Below, in pieces: positions 45,139 through 54,445 of a stretch of DNA of 64,000 nucleotides. Below the pieces are notes generated by a model, which did not search any database, was not told the origin of the DNA, and saw only the letters and a list, made by a program, of their open reading frames with translations. This DNA is from Candidatus Marinarcus aquaticus (GTDB taxonomy: Bacteria > Campylobacterota > Campylobacteria > Campylobacterales > Arcobacteraceae): positions 186,001-250,000 of the forward strand of contig NZ_PDKN01000003.1 in assembly GCF_004116335.1 (NCBI RefSeq). Reading direction: 5' to 3'. The stretch's first letter is position 1. Every line of letters starts with the position of its first letter. A program made the translations under genes and the position numbers.

Positions 45139-45233
45139 TATAAATGTCGAGTTCATAGCACTATATTCTATTTATTTAAAGTTCGTAGCATATCCTTATC
45201 CTCTATAATTAATAGAATATTCTCTTTCTTTTC

Positions 45234-45269
45234 TTGACACCAAATTGACACAAGATTGACATAAAATTG
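45234..45269 (+). repeat. 11-bp direct repeats upstream of the chemotaxis receptor gene
   Basis: TTGACACCAAA, TTGACACAAGA, TTGACATAAAA and a final TTG: three and a quarter copies of 11 bp, one helical turn each. Could be an activator array or multiple -35-like elements, 33 bp before the receptor start. Confidence 0.6.
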
Positions 45270-45302
45270 TTGTATATACATTCAACTATAAAGGAGTCTA
45301 TA

Positions 45303-47228
45303 ATGTTGAATTCTCTCTCAATGAAAAAGAAACTTTCCCTTTTTCCATTAATTTTCGTGGTGATCATGTCACTGTGTGCTTTTACGTATGTGCACTACAG
45401 TTCACTCAGTGCCACACGAAGCGAAGCAGCCGTTCAAACTAATTTGTTCATACAACAAATTCAAGATGGTCGTATTGAAATCTACCAATTCTTACGCTCA
45501 CCAAGTGAACAAAAAGCAACCTCTGTAAATCAAAAATTTAATGCGATACTTTCAAAGATTGAACGCTTTAAACAGGGATTAACGGTTCAAGAAAATCGAG
45601 ATTTATGTGATGAGCTGTTACGTAATTTGACAACATACCTTCAATATTTTAATGATTTTGCACCATTAAAGATAAAGAGTGTACAAAATGGTGTCCTCAG
45701 TGAAAACGACACCATTACTTCTATGATTAAAAAAATGGTAGTCATTGGTGTTGCTTCCGAAAAAACACTCAATAAAATCAATGAAAGTGCCATTGTTCTA
45801 AAAGATGAAGCACAAAAAAGTTTAGACAATATATTAATCACCGTTACCATACTGGCTCTACTATCTTTTATTCTTTTTACTTTGATGTTATCCACACACA
45901 TTGTTAAATCATTAACTTCATTTAAAGAAGGGTTAATCGCTTTTTTCGATTATGTGAATAAAAAAACCAATGACATCACGCTTTTAAATGACCAAGGCAA
46001 CGATGAGTTTTCACATATGGCCGAAGAAGTGAATAAAAATATTCTCTCCACACAAAAAGCGATTAAAGAGGATGCCATACTCATTGAAGATGTTAAAAGT
46101 ATTGTAGAAGAGGTTAAAGCAGGGTACTTGTATAAAAAAATTGAACAAGACACTCACAACAAAAACCTTCATGAACTCAAAGTCATCTTTAATCAAATGC
46201 TTGACATCATGGCAGAAAACATTTGTGGAGACATGAATAAAATCCAAGATGCGTTGACTATTTTTGCTCAATTGGATTTCAGACATCGTGTTCCCAATCC
46301 AACGGGGAAAACATCACAAGGACTGAATCAATTGGCGGATATTATTAATGATATGTTGCTTGAAAATAAGAAAAATGGTCTGATTTTACAAAACAGTGCC
46401 AATGAGTTACTCCAAAATGTTGAGTCATTAAGCAGTTCATCCAATCAAGCGGCCGCATCACTTGAAGAAACCGCCGCCGCCTTAGAAGAGATTACCAGTA
46501 ACATTTCAAATAATACGCAAAACATCATTCAAATGTCTAACTTTGCCAATGATGTACAAACATCCGCAACCAAAGGTGAGAACCTTGCCAATGAAACCAC
46601 CGTTGCAATGGATGATATCAATGAACAAGTTACGGCTATTAATGAAGCCATCAGTGTGATTGATCAAATTGCATTTCAAACCAATATTCTGTCACTTAAC
46701 GCAGCAGTTGAAGCAGCCACTGCGGGTGAAGCAGGAAAAGGGTTTGCCGTGGTTGCACAAGAAGTGCGTAACCTTGCAGCACGAAGTGCCGAAGCTGCTA
46801 AAGAGATTAAAGCATTGGTGCAAAATGCGACAGATAAAGCCAATCACGGTAAAAATATTGCCAACGATATGATTTTGGGTTACCATAATCTCAGTGAAAA
46901 CATTGTCAAAACCTTGGATTTAATTAAAGGAGTAGAGGGCACCTCAAAAGAGCAGTTACTGGGTATTGAACAAATCAATGATGCCGTTGCAGAATTGGAT
47001 CAACAAACCCAACTCAATGCCAATATTGCCAATAAAACCAAAGATATTGCAACCAATACACTAAAAATCTCTAATGTGGTGGTGCATAACGCCAATCAAA
47101 AAGAGTTCAATGGGAAAGAGAACATCGATATCACTTCAGCAATAAAAGCTTTAAGCGATGAACCACAAGTGATTTTAGAGGCCGAAGAGATCACTCAAAA
47201 CGATGAACAAAATTGGGAAAATTTTTAA
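45303..47228 (+). CDS. Methyl-accepting chemotaxis protein
   Basis: The start at 45303 (AAAGGAG just upstream) gives 641 residues. A membrane helix (about 10-30), a helical periplasmic sensor (about 31-180) and a second helix (about 181-203) lead to a long HAMP-containing linker. The signalling hairpin has [20 protein letters not shown] near residues 460-480, then [16 protein letters not shown]. No C-terminal CheR/CheB-tethering pentapeptide is seen. It sits within the nif cluster and just upstream of a kinase. Sensed ligand unknown. Confidence 0.93.
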   Translation: MLNSLSMKKKLSLFPLIFVVIMSLCAFTYVHYSSLSATRSEAAVQTNLFIQQIQDGRIEIYQFLRSPSEQKATSVNQKFNAILSKIERFKQGLTVQENRDLCDELLRNLTTYLQYFNDFAPLKIKSVQNGVLSENDTITSMIKKMVVIGVASEKTLNKINESAIVLKDEAQKSLDNILITVTILALLSFILFTLMLSTHIVKSLTSFKEGLIAFFDYVNKKTNDITLLNDQGNDEFSHMAEEVNKNILSTQKAIKEDAILIEDVKSIVEEVKAGYLYKKIEQDTHNKNLHELKVIFNQMLDIMAENICGDMNKIQDALTIFAQLDFRHRVPNPTGKTSQGLNQLADIINDMLLENKKNGLILQNSANELLQNVESLSSSSNQAAASLEETAAALEEITSNISNNTQNIIQMSNFANDVQTSATKGENLANETTVAMDDINEQVTAINEAISVIDQIAFQTNILSLNAAVEAATAGEAGKGFAVVAQEVRNLAARSAEAAKEIKALVQNATDKANHGKNIANDMILGYHNLSENIVKTLDLIKGVEGTSKEQLLGIEQINDAVAELDQQTQLNANIANKTKDIATNTLKISNVVVHNANQKEFNGKENIDITSAIKALSDEPQVILEAEEITQNDEQNWENF

Positions 47229-48233
47229 ATGAAAAAAAATGAGTCCCATTTTCTTTTGCTTATAAAGTATGCTCCATTGGCTGCCATTGTTGTTTTTTAC
47301 ACTTTAGCAGCCTTTTTTTTATATTGGAACAACTTTACTTTTTATAAGCAGTATGAAAATGAGTTTATCTTTTTTGGTATAAGCACGGTAGTATTGGCTT
47401 TTATTTTCTCTTTTTTTGTCACGCAATATTTAAAAAAAGTGATTCTTTCATACAAAATGCAACTGAGAAAAGAGAGTGCACTTAACCGAAAAAATGATTT
47501 TATTTTATTTCAACAATCAAAGCTGGCAACCGTGGGTGAACTTTTAAGCAATATTGCTCATCAATGGCGACAACCTTTAAGTGTCATTACCACTGCTGCA
47601 ACGGGTATTAAACTTCAAAAAGAGTTGGGACAATGTGATGTTTCTTTAGAAAAACAGAGCATTGAAAGCATCATTGTCAATGCCAATTATTTATCACAAA
47701 CGATTGATGATTTTAGAAATTTCTATAATCCCAATGTGGCCAAAAAGTATTTTTCAGTCACGAAAGCCGTGCAGGACTCTTTGAAAATTGTGGGTTCCCA
47801 ACTGTGCAATCATAATATTAAGATTCTTCAAGATATCCATGAATTTGATATTTATGGCATTGAAAATGAGTTGATGCAAGTGATCATTAATTTGATTAAC
47901 AATGCTCGAGAACAGTTCCAAAATGAACACAATAAAAACTTAAAAGAAAAAATCATCCAACTTCAGACACATTGTGATGAAGTGTACAACACCTTATATG
48001 TTTGGGACAATGCACAAGGAATAAAAAAAGAGCATATACAAAAGGTTTTTGAACCCTATTTTACTACCAAACATCAAACCAGAGGTACAGGTATTGGTCT
48101 TTATATGTCTGAACAAATCATCTCAAAACATTTTCAAGGCACCATCACTGTAGAAAATAAAAAGTTTCAATACCAATCCAAAACTCACATGGGCGCTTGT
48201 TTTATGATTACTTTTCCACACGCTTCAAAGTAG
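47229..48233 (+). CDS. Short sensor histidine kinase in the nif cluster
   Basis: Two membrane helices (about residues 12-34 and 46-68) with a short loop between them, then the IAHQWRQPLSVITTAATGIK H-box (His near 107) and a HATPase (LINLINNAREQF, DNAQGI, GTGIGLYMSEQII). There is almost no periplasmic sensor, so it may read a signal from membrane or partner. It starts right after the receptor stop, so the receptor could be its input. No regulator gene is adjacent. Confidence 0.88.
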   Translation: MKKNESHFLLLIKYAPLAAIVVFYTLAAFFLYWNNFTFYKQYENEFIFFGISTVVLAFIFSFFVTQYLKKVILSYKMQLRKESALNRKNDFILFQQSKLATVGELLSNIAHQWRQPLSVITTAATGIKLQKELGQCDVSLEKQSIESIIVNANYLSQTIDDFRNFYNPNVAKKYFSVTKAVQDSLKIVGSQLCNHNIKILQDIHEFDIYGIENELMQVIINLINNAREQFQNEHNKNLKEKIIQLQTHCDEVYNTLYVWDNAQGIKKEHIQKVFEPYFTTKHQTRGTGIGLYMSEQIISKHFQGTITVENKKFQYQSKTHMGACFMITFPHASK

Positions 48234-48250
48234 AGGAATAGCTTTTGCAT
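48234..48250 (+). promoter_or_regulatory. Sigma-54 promoter of nifE
   Basis: AGGAATAGCTTTTGCAT: GG-N10-GC, starting right after the kinase stop and 32 bp before the nifE start. Confidence 0.8.
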
Positions 48251-48282
48251 ATCTTTGTGATATACACCAACACAAAGAGTTC

Positions 48283-49629
48283 ATGATGGTCAATAAAAAA
48301 CTCATACGAGAATTATTAAACGAGAGCGCCTGCTCACATAATAAAACCAAAAAATCTTCATGCGATAAACCCAAACCTGGGGCCACAAGTGGTGGATGTG
48401 CCTTTGAAGGGGCTCAAATTGCACTTTTCCCTTATGCCGATGTGGTCCATTTGGTACATTCACCTGCCACTTGTATTGGAGCATCATGGGAAACACGTGC
48501 AACATTGACCTCATTTGAAGGTGAAAACAATACCATCACCGGATATTGTACCGATGTTACGACCAACGATATTATTTTTGGTGGAAACCAAAAACTTGAA
48601 AATGCTATCACCTATTTAGTTGAACATAAAAACCCCAAAGGTATTTTTGTTTATGAGACCTGTGTGACTGCCATGATTGGAGATGACATGGATAACGTGT
48701 GTGCACGAATGCAAGAGCAACACGGTATTCCTATTATAGTCATTCACTCTCCTGGATTTGTGGGTGGGAAAAACTTAGGGTCTCGACTTGGAGCTGAGTC
48801 TGTTCTTCACCAAGTCATTGGTACCAAAGAACCCAAAGAGATTCACCCTTATGGCATTAACTTAATTGGAGAGTATAACGTCACAGGTGATATGTGGCAA
48901 TACACACCTATATTAGAAAAGATTGGTATCAAAGTGGTCTCCACACTTGCTGGAGATGGACGATTGGAAGATATTCAAATGGCACATACAGCCAAACTCA
49001 ATGTCATTGTATGTGCAAAGTCACTGATTTCATTAACAAGAAAAATGCAAGAGCAGTATCAAATCCCGTATATCTCTGTCTCATTTTATGGTAAAAGAGA
49101 TACGACCAATGCCATTTTAAGTATTGTGAATGCCTTTGGAGATGAAAAATTAATACAAAAAGCCAAAGAGGTGATTGCACAAGAAGAGGCCAAACTTGAA
49201 GAGGCACTTATTCCCTACAGAAAAATCCTTGAAGGGAAAAAAGCCATCTTAAACACCGGTGGAAACAAATCGTGGTCCATTGCTTCTGCACTTCAAGATA
49301 TTGGGCTTGAAGTGGTGGCAACCAGTGTGCGAAAAGCGACGTTAGAAGATAAAGAGATAGCGGCAAAATATGTGGATATTTTAATGACTGACCCAGGAAG
49401 CGAACAAGCCAAACTCATTGATGAACACAATGTGGACATTCTGCTTGCAGGAGGGCGAAGTTTGTATACGGCCATTAAGAAAAAAGTGGCTTTTGTGGAT
49501 GTAAATCAAGAGAAAAAGGTGAGTTATGGAGCGTATACAGGATTGGTCAATTTAGCCAAAGATGTTTGTAACAGTGTCAACAACAAAGTCTTTAAAGTCG
49601 TGGGTACCCCTGAACCTTGGGCAAAATAA
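48283..49629 (+). CDS. nifE: FeMo-cofactor scaffold subunit NifE
   Basis: The 448-residue protein has CDKPKPGATSGGCAFEGAQIAL near residues 27-50, a NifE-specific opening, then HSPATCIGASWETR and VYETCVTAMIGDD with the cluster Cys ligands. GEYNVTGDMWQYTPILEKIG is also NifE-typical. NifD is excluded by the N-terminus and lack of its cofactor ligand region. Two ATGs (48283, 48286) are possible starts. It works with NifN, which here is 4.8 kb away. Confidence 0.95.
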   Translation: MMVNKKLIRELLNESACSHNKTKKSSCDKPKPGATSGGCAFEGAQIALFPYADVVHLVHSPATCIGASWETRATLTSFEGENNTITGYCTDVTTNDIIFGGNQKLENAITYLVEHKNPKGIFVYETCVTAMIGDDMDNVCARMQEQHGIPIIVIHSPGFVGGKNLGSRLGAESVLHQVIGTKEPKEIHPYGINLIGEYNVTGDMWQYTPILEKIGIKVVSTLAGDGRLEDIQMAHTAKLNVIVCAKSLISLTRKMQEQYQIPYISVSFYGKRDTTNAILSIVNAFGDEKLIQKAKEVIAQEEAKLEEALIPYRKILEGKKAILNTGGNKSWSIASALQDIGLEVVATSVRKATLEDKEIAAKYVDILMTDPGSEQAKLIDEHNVDILLAGGRSLYTAIKKKVAFVDVNQEKKVSYGAYTGLVNLAKDVCNSVNNKVFKVVGTPEPWAK

Positions 49630-49742
49630 CTCTTTTGTATGCTCTTTGTAACAGGGGTTCTGCACCAATTATTTTTGAATAAATTACAAAAACAACACTT
49701 TTCCTTCTAATTATATTATCTAACCTTAAGAAAAGGAGAGTT

Positions 49743-49775
49743 ATACTTTATACTATAGTAAAAAGGATAAAGTAT
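49743..49775 (+). promoter_or_regulatory. Inverted repeat around the start of the 489-residue protein gene
   Basis: ATACTTTAT (49743-49751) pairs with ATAAAGTAT (49767-49775); the AAAAAGGA ribosome site lies in or next to the loop and the ATG in the 3' arm. Possible translation control. Confidence 0.35.
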
Positions 49776-51243
49776 GACCATCTCAACAAGTACGAACTCT
49801 CTGAATCAGATTTATTCCAGTTTATCCAAAAAAAATGCCAACTCTCCAACTCGTGAAACATTTAAAGTCTATGAAGAAAATGAACTAAAAAACACTGCCT
49901 TTACGCAAAAAGTCGAAGGAGACTATGCCACATACAGTGCAAAAGAGTTAAGTGAACTCTCTTATGATGAAGTAAAAGAGAACTATGATGAGATACAACG
50001 TATTTTAGATATGCGAATGCTTGAAGCCAAACAACAATTCAACTCAGAATCATTTCAAAACCATCAAAAAAAGCTTCTTGCAAGCAAAGACTTTGAGATA
50101 CGAGCAGGTTCGATTGACCAATTAAAATATATGGATAACTCTTTTTCTTTTTTAAATAAAGACAAAATCACAGATGAAATGCTTGATAAAAAATTTGGTG
50201 TCACAACACCTGAAAACACAGAACTCATGGATTTGCTTAATTTCAATGATAAATTTAAAATAGTCAATTATTTTGAAAACGATGAGATTAATCGTGCTAT
50301 TTACTCAAAATATGAAGATAACAGTCAAATCTATTATGAAGAGACTCTTCCTACGGATTTTAATGATGAAGATGGTTTCTTTCAAGGTATGGCCAACAGC
50401 ATACAAGGGACAGACCTTAAACAAATTGTGCAATCGGTCAAAGATGCAATAGAGTTCATAGAGGTTAATGGTGTCATTAAAGGTGATGGTGAAGGATTTT
50501 CCAATGGCTTTTATATCTCAGGTGAAGAGATCACTATTGCAGGCAAAAGATTCAGCCTTTATGATGTTAAAAAGTCAGATATGGATGCTTCAACCAACAA
50601 AAGCAGTGCCAATAAAGAGACCAACGAAGTCAATCAACCTGCCGAGGTAAAAGATGAAAAAACCGATTACAATAATTATTCTATTGCACAATTGCGACAC
50701 CTTGCTTTTGATGAGATTAAAGAGAATTATGAAGTATTGAAACAAATCACGGAAGACTCTTTAGAAAACATTTCTGAACTTTCAAAAAATGAAGTCGATA
50801 ATTTGCTCGCTTTTAAAGCACAACTTGAAACGGTCACTTTCTTAAAAGATGAGACCATCAATGAAGCCATTTACAATAAGATTCAATCCATCAATGATCC
50901 CAAAGTAGCCATTTGGAGTGCTTTAGCCATAAAAGAGAACTTAGAAAGTCTTGACAATAAAGAGATGGACGCCATTGTCATCAATGGTTTGTTGCTTAAT
51001 GCAAACGACATTGAAATCAATGAAAAAAAGAGTGATACGACAGAGACAAACAGCTTATCAAAGAGACAAGCAAGCTCTTTAAAAGTTTTAAATTTAGATT
51101 CCATTATCCATACCATTGAAACAGCAACACGAAAAGGAAACACCCAATCATCAGATACATACAGTAAACACCTGATTAAAACCTACAGTGATTTTATGGC
51201 GGAATATCAACACATGAAGAATGCTTTAATGCACTCTTTTTAG
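49774..51243 (+). CDS. Large hypothetical protein with internal duplication, between nifE and nifN
   Basis: The 489-residue protein has no signal peptide or membrane helix and is rich in Asn, Asp, Lys and Ser. The segment YSAKELSELSYDEVKENYDEI (about 49-69) recurs as YSIAQLRHLAFDEIKENYEVL (about 305-325), so it is a duplicated module. The N-terminus, rich in Ser/Thr/Asn (MTISTSTNSLNQIYSSL), resembles type III/flagellar-secreted proteins in style. No family recognised. Its own ribosome site and upstream AT-rich sequence suggest separate expression from nifE; no sigma-54 motif seen. Confidence 0.7.
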   Translation: MTISTSTNSLNQIYSSLSKKNANSPTRETFKVYEENELKNTAFTQKVEGDYATYSAKELSELSYDEVKENYDEIQRILDMRMLEAKQQFNSESFQNHQKKLLASKDFEIRAGSIDQLKYMDNSFSFLNKDKITDEMLDKKFGVTTPENTELMDLLNFNDKFKIVNYFENDEINRAIYSKYEDNSQIYYEETLPTDFNDEDGFFQGMANSIQGTDLKQIVQSVKDAIEFIEVNGVIKGDGEGFSNGFYISGEEITIAGKRFSLYDVKKSDMDASTNKSSANKETNEVNQPAEVKDEKTDYNNYSIAQLRHLAFDEIKENYEVLKQITEDSLENISELSKNEVDNLLAFKAQLETVTFLKDETINEAIYNKIQSINDPKVAIWSALAIKENLESLDNKEMDAIVINGLLLNANDIEINEKKSDTTETNSLSKRQASSLKVLNLDSIIHTIETATRKGNTQSSDTYSKHLIKTYSDFMAEYQHMKNALMHSF

Positions 51244-51269
51244 TATAAAAGAAACAACAGAGTACAAAA

Positions 51270-51320
51270 ATCACAAAAAAAAGTTATTTTATTTGAATAT
51301 TCACTTTTTTGTGATATAAT
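51270..51320 (+). promoter_or_regulatory. Stem-loop and -10 element before the receiver-like gene
   Basis: ATCACAAAAAAAAGT (51270-51284) pairs with ACTTTTTTGTGAT (51303-51315), likely terminator of the 489-residue gene. TATAAT (51315-51320) follows as a -10 element for the next gene. Confidence 0.5.
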
Positions 51321-51355
51321 CACCCGCTTTTTAAAACTTGCATAAAAGAAGGGTG

Positions 51356-51955
51356 ATGAAAAAAATACTGTTTTTCTACTATAATCAAAACGATTGCAAT
51401 GACCTTAACATCCTAAAAACCGTACTTGATGGGTTCTCATTTGATGCAACCAATGTATTAAACGAAGCCAAGGAAATGTACGTCAATGAGGAGTATCACA
51501 TTGTGGTGGTTGATTTTACACAAGAAGTAGGAAAAGAGTTGTTGCAGTTTATTGCACAGACATCTCCTAACCAAAGAATCATTACGATGAGCAATAATTT
51601 AGAGTGCAGTGCTTTGCAAGGTTGTGAATTTTGTATGCATACTCTTAAACGAAAACGTATCTTTAAACCTTTGAATTTAAAAGAGCTCACTCATACAATT
51701 AAAAACTATGACAATATGATTTGTAACTACATGCACAAGTTTAATAACATCATTCAGATTTTAGATGATTTGATCAAATCGACCTATAATCACTTTTTAT
51801 ATAACAAAGATTCTCAAAAAATTGTTCCCAAAGAGTCGTACGCAGAATCGTTAATTGTTGAAGAGCTTATTCATATCACTGAACTGCTTCAAAACAACCA
51901 GATTCCTTATACGGTCGACGAGAACTATACCATTCAACTTTTACCGAAACAGTAA
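51356..51955 (+). CDS. Receiver-like single-domain protein with helical tail
   Basis: The ATG at 51356 with AAGGG just upstream gives 199 residues (MKKILFFYYNQNDCNDLNIL). The first 115 residues resemble a receiver: the phospho-Asp position is in IVVVDFTQEV and the Lys in RIFKPLNLKEL, but the N-terminal acidic pair is missing. Residues 120-199 are helical without DNA-binding motif. It could be a degenerate regulator or a partner of a kinase such as that at 47229. Converges on the universal stress gene. Confidence 0.55.
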   Translation: MKKILFFYYNQNDCNDLNILKTVLDGFSFDATNVLNEAKEMYVNEEYHIVVVDFTQEVGKELLQFIAQTSPNQRIITMSNNLECSALQGCEFCMHTLKRKRIFKPLNLKELTHTIKNYDNMICNYMHKFNNIIQILDDLIKSTYNHFLYNKDSQKIVPKESYAESLIVEELIHITELLQNNQIPYTVDENYTIQLLPKQ

Positions 51956-52801
51956 AAGAGGTTTTTTTGATTGTTGTAACATCTTGGATGTAAAACTTCC
52001 AAAAATAACACTGCGTAAACGGTTATGACTGTACGCTCCCATGGCAATAATATCTAAATTGTTTGTTTCTTCATACTCCAACAATGCTTTCACACTGTCT
52101 TCAGCTTGTAAAGAGACCGTTTGAACTTGAATGTTTGATTTCTCAAAAATATTTTTGGCTTCATTTAAAAGACGCTTTGAGATCTCTCTCTCTTTATTCA
52201 CATTTACAATGTGTCGTGTGGCTGTTTTTAAAATAGGATTTTTAGCTGCTACATCTATCGCTTTATTGGCAAAATCAGAACCATCGTATGCCATTAAAAT
52301 AGAGTTGATCGGTTGAAAATCATTGTTCACTAATAAAATAGGAATATTGAGCATCCGAATGATGGTCTCAACATGTTTTCCAATAGAGAGTTCCTCATTT
52401 TGAGAATCTTCGCCTTTAAGACCAATAATAGCAATACGCGTCTCATTGGCCAACTCTTCTAGCGTCTCTTCAAGTGTTCCATGCCGTTGAAGTGTGTGCA
52501 CTTTGCTCACACCTTTTTCTACAGCATAAGCAGAGAGCTCTTGTAAAACGGTTCGTCCTTTGGCAATCATGGCTTTACTCTCTTTGGCCTCTTCAAGAGA
52601 GAGCTCATTTAAAAGTGTGTCTTTAGAACCCAAACCAATATTTCCAGAAAGGTCCACTTTTTTAGAGATATGAGAGTGCTCTATCACATTTAAAAGTACC
52701 AGCGGCAACGCTAAGGATTGAGCGATGAATATTCCATATTCACACGCAGACTTTGAATACTTCGACCCGTCTACACAGACTAAAACTCTGCTCTCTTGCA
52801 T
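51941..52801 (-). CDS. Tandem universal stress protein (UspA)
   Basis: Two UspA domains: residues 1-150 (VLVCVDGSKYSKSACEYGI) and 155-286 (SILMAYDGSDFANKAIDVA). The second ends with the nucleotide-binding GAYSHNRLRSVIFGSFTSK. The gene shares one base with the upstream SulP gene, so both are translated together. UspA-SulP pairs are common; the Usp may regulate transport. Confidence 0.9.
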   Translation of the reverse strand: MQESRVLVCVDGSKYSKSACEYGIFIAQSLALPLVLLNVIEHSHISKKVDLSGNIGLGSKDTLLNELSLEEAKESKAMIAKGRTVLQELSAYAVEKGVSKVHTLQRHGTLEETLEELANETRIAIIGLKGEDSQNEELSIGKHVETIIRMLNIPILLVNNDFQPINSILMAYDGSDFANKAIDVAAKNPILKTATRHIVNVNKEREISKRLLNEAKNIFEKSNIQVQTVSLQAEDSVKALLEYEETNNLDIIAMGAYSHNRLRSVIFGSFTSKMLQQSKKPLLLFR

Positions 52802-54303
52802 CAGTGACCTCCCATGACTTTTTCAATCTCTTTAGGGTCATCATGAATACCAAATCGGTCAATGATTGTTTTACTCGCCTCATTTTGACCAATCAGTTCC
52901 ACATCGCACCCTTCACGTCTGAATTTAATAACCACTTTGTCCAACGCATACACCGCAGAGATATCCCAAAAGTGAGCTCGTGTTAAATCAATGACAACTT
53001 TGTCAACCACCTCTTTAAAATCAAAAAACTCTACAAATTTGTCAGCACTGTTAAAAAATACTTGTCCAACTATTGTATAGGTTTTTGTATTAGATGCCTC
53101 TTCAAAGTGGGTGGTACAGTACATAAAATGTGAGATTTTGTTGGCAAAAAAGAGTGAGGCTAAAAGAATCCCTACAAATACACCCAACGCCAAGTTGTGT
53201 GTCCATACAACCACACCCACGGTTGCTAACATGACTACATTGGTTGAAATAGGCAAGGTTTTGAGTTTCACAATAGAGCTCCAATCAAAGGTACCAATGG
53301 ATACCATGATCATCACAGCCACCAATGCGGCCATTGGAATAACAGAGATAATATCACTTAAAAAGACCACCATGATAAGTAAAAATGAACCCGCAATGAG
53401 GGTAGAAAGACGCGTTCGTCCTCCAGATTTTACGTTGATTACCGATTGTCCAATCATCGCACAACCCGCCATACCACCTAAGAAACCAGTGGCAACGTTT
53501 GCCACCCCTTGTCCTGTACACTCTCGGTTTTTATCACTTTTTGTATCGGTTAAATCATCCACAATCGTCGCTGTCATCAATGACTCTAAAAGCCCTACCA
53601 TCGCGAGTGAGATAGAGTAAGGCAGCACAATCATCAAGGTCTCTAAATTCCACGGAATATCTGGAAGTAAGAATACAGGCAATGTATCAGGTAGTTGCCC
53701 CATGTCTCCAACGGTTCGTACATCAATGTCCATAAAAACGGTAATCAAAGTAATGACAATGATGGTCACTAAAGGGGAAGGTAAAAGGGAACCCACCTTT
53801 GGCACATATGGAAACAGATAAATAATGGCCAAACCAAAAGCCGTTAAGGCATATACATGCCATGTGACATTAGTCAGTTCAGGCAGTTGTGCAGAGAAAA
53901 TCAAAATAGCCAATGCATTTACAAAACCTACCACAACCGCTCTTGGAACAAAACTCATAAATGAACCCAATTTAAAATAACCAGCAATCATTTGCAATAC
54001 TCCCGTAAGCAGTGTTGCTGCGAGCAAGTATTGCAGACCATGCTCTTTTACCAAAGTCACCATCAAAAGTGCCATCGCACCTGTTGCGGCACTGATCATC
54101 CCGGGTCGCCCACCCATAAAGGCAATCACTACAGCCATTGAAAAAGAGGCATACAGACCTATTTTAGGGTCAACTCCAGCAATAATAGAAAAAGCAATGG
54201 CTTCAGGAATAAGGGCAAGGGCAACGACCAGTCCAGATAACACATCGCCTCTTATATTCGAGAACCACTCCTCTTTTTTGAAATATTTTTGTATCAAACT
54301 CAA
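52801..54303 (-). CDS. SulP-family anion permease with STAS domain
   Basis: This 500-residue membrane protein has about 11 hydrophobic segments (GDVLSGLVVALALIPEAIAFS is the SulP signature) and a C-terminal STAS domain (about 405-500, KVVIDLTRAHFWDISAVYALDKV). SulP proteins carry sulfate, bicarbonate and, in some cases, molybdate. Inside a nif cluster, sulfate or molybdate supply for cofactors is attractive but unproven. Followed directly by the Usp gene. Confidence 0.9.
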   Translation of the reverse strand: MSLIQKYFKKEEWFSNIRGDVLSGLVVALALIPEAIAFSIIAGVDPKIGLYASFSMAVVIAFMGGRPGMISAATGAMALLMVTLVKEHGLQYLLAATLLTGVLQMIAGYFKLGSFMSFVPRAVVVGFVNALAILIFSAQLPELTNVTWHVYALTAFGLAIIYLFPYVPKVGSLLPSPLVTIIVITLITVFMDIDVRTVGDMGQLPDTLPVFLLPDIPWNLETLMIVLPYSISLAMVGLLESLMTATIVDDLTDTKSDKNRECTGQGVANVATGFLGGMAGCAMIGQSVINVKSGGRTRLSTLIAGSFLLIMVVFLSDIISVIPMAALVAVMIMVSIGTFDWSSIVKLKTLPISTNVVMLATVGVVVWTHNLALGVFVGILLASLFFANKISHFMYCTTHFEEASNTKTYTIVGQVFFNSADKFVEFFDFKEVVDKVVIDLTRAHFWDISAVYALDKVVIKFRREGCDVELIGQNEASKTIIDRFGIHDDPKEIEKVMGGH

Positions 54304-54394
54304 TCCTTTAAAAAAGGGCGATACTAATATCTTTTATCTTTAATTTAACTTAACCTTAAATTTTATTAAAAATCTTTCTTACTTTACTTCTCTG

Positions 54395-54411
54395 TGGAAC
54401 GGAATTTGTAT
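54395..54411 (+). promoter_or_regulatory. Weak sigma-54-like promoter of nifN operon
   Basis: TGGAACGGAATTTGTAT: GG at -24, ten bases, GT instead of GC at -12. Position 35-51 bp before nifN and the flanking similarity support it, but the -12 dinucleotide is off. Confidence 0.55.
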
Positions 54412-54445
54412 ATAAAGTCATATATTTTACTCGAAGAGGGAAGTA

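Noticed and set aside
48283-49629. nifD as identity of this gene
   Set aside because: The N-terminal CDKPKPGATSGGCAFEG pattern and overall layout fit NifE; nifD should follow nifH off the right edge.
53111-53620. Plus-strand 169-codon frame inside the SulP gene
   Set aside because: Threonine/proline-rich antisense of membrane helices; no ribosome site.
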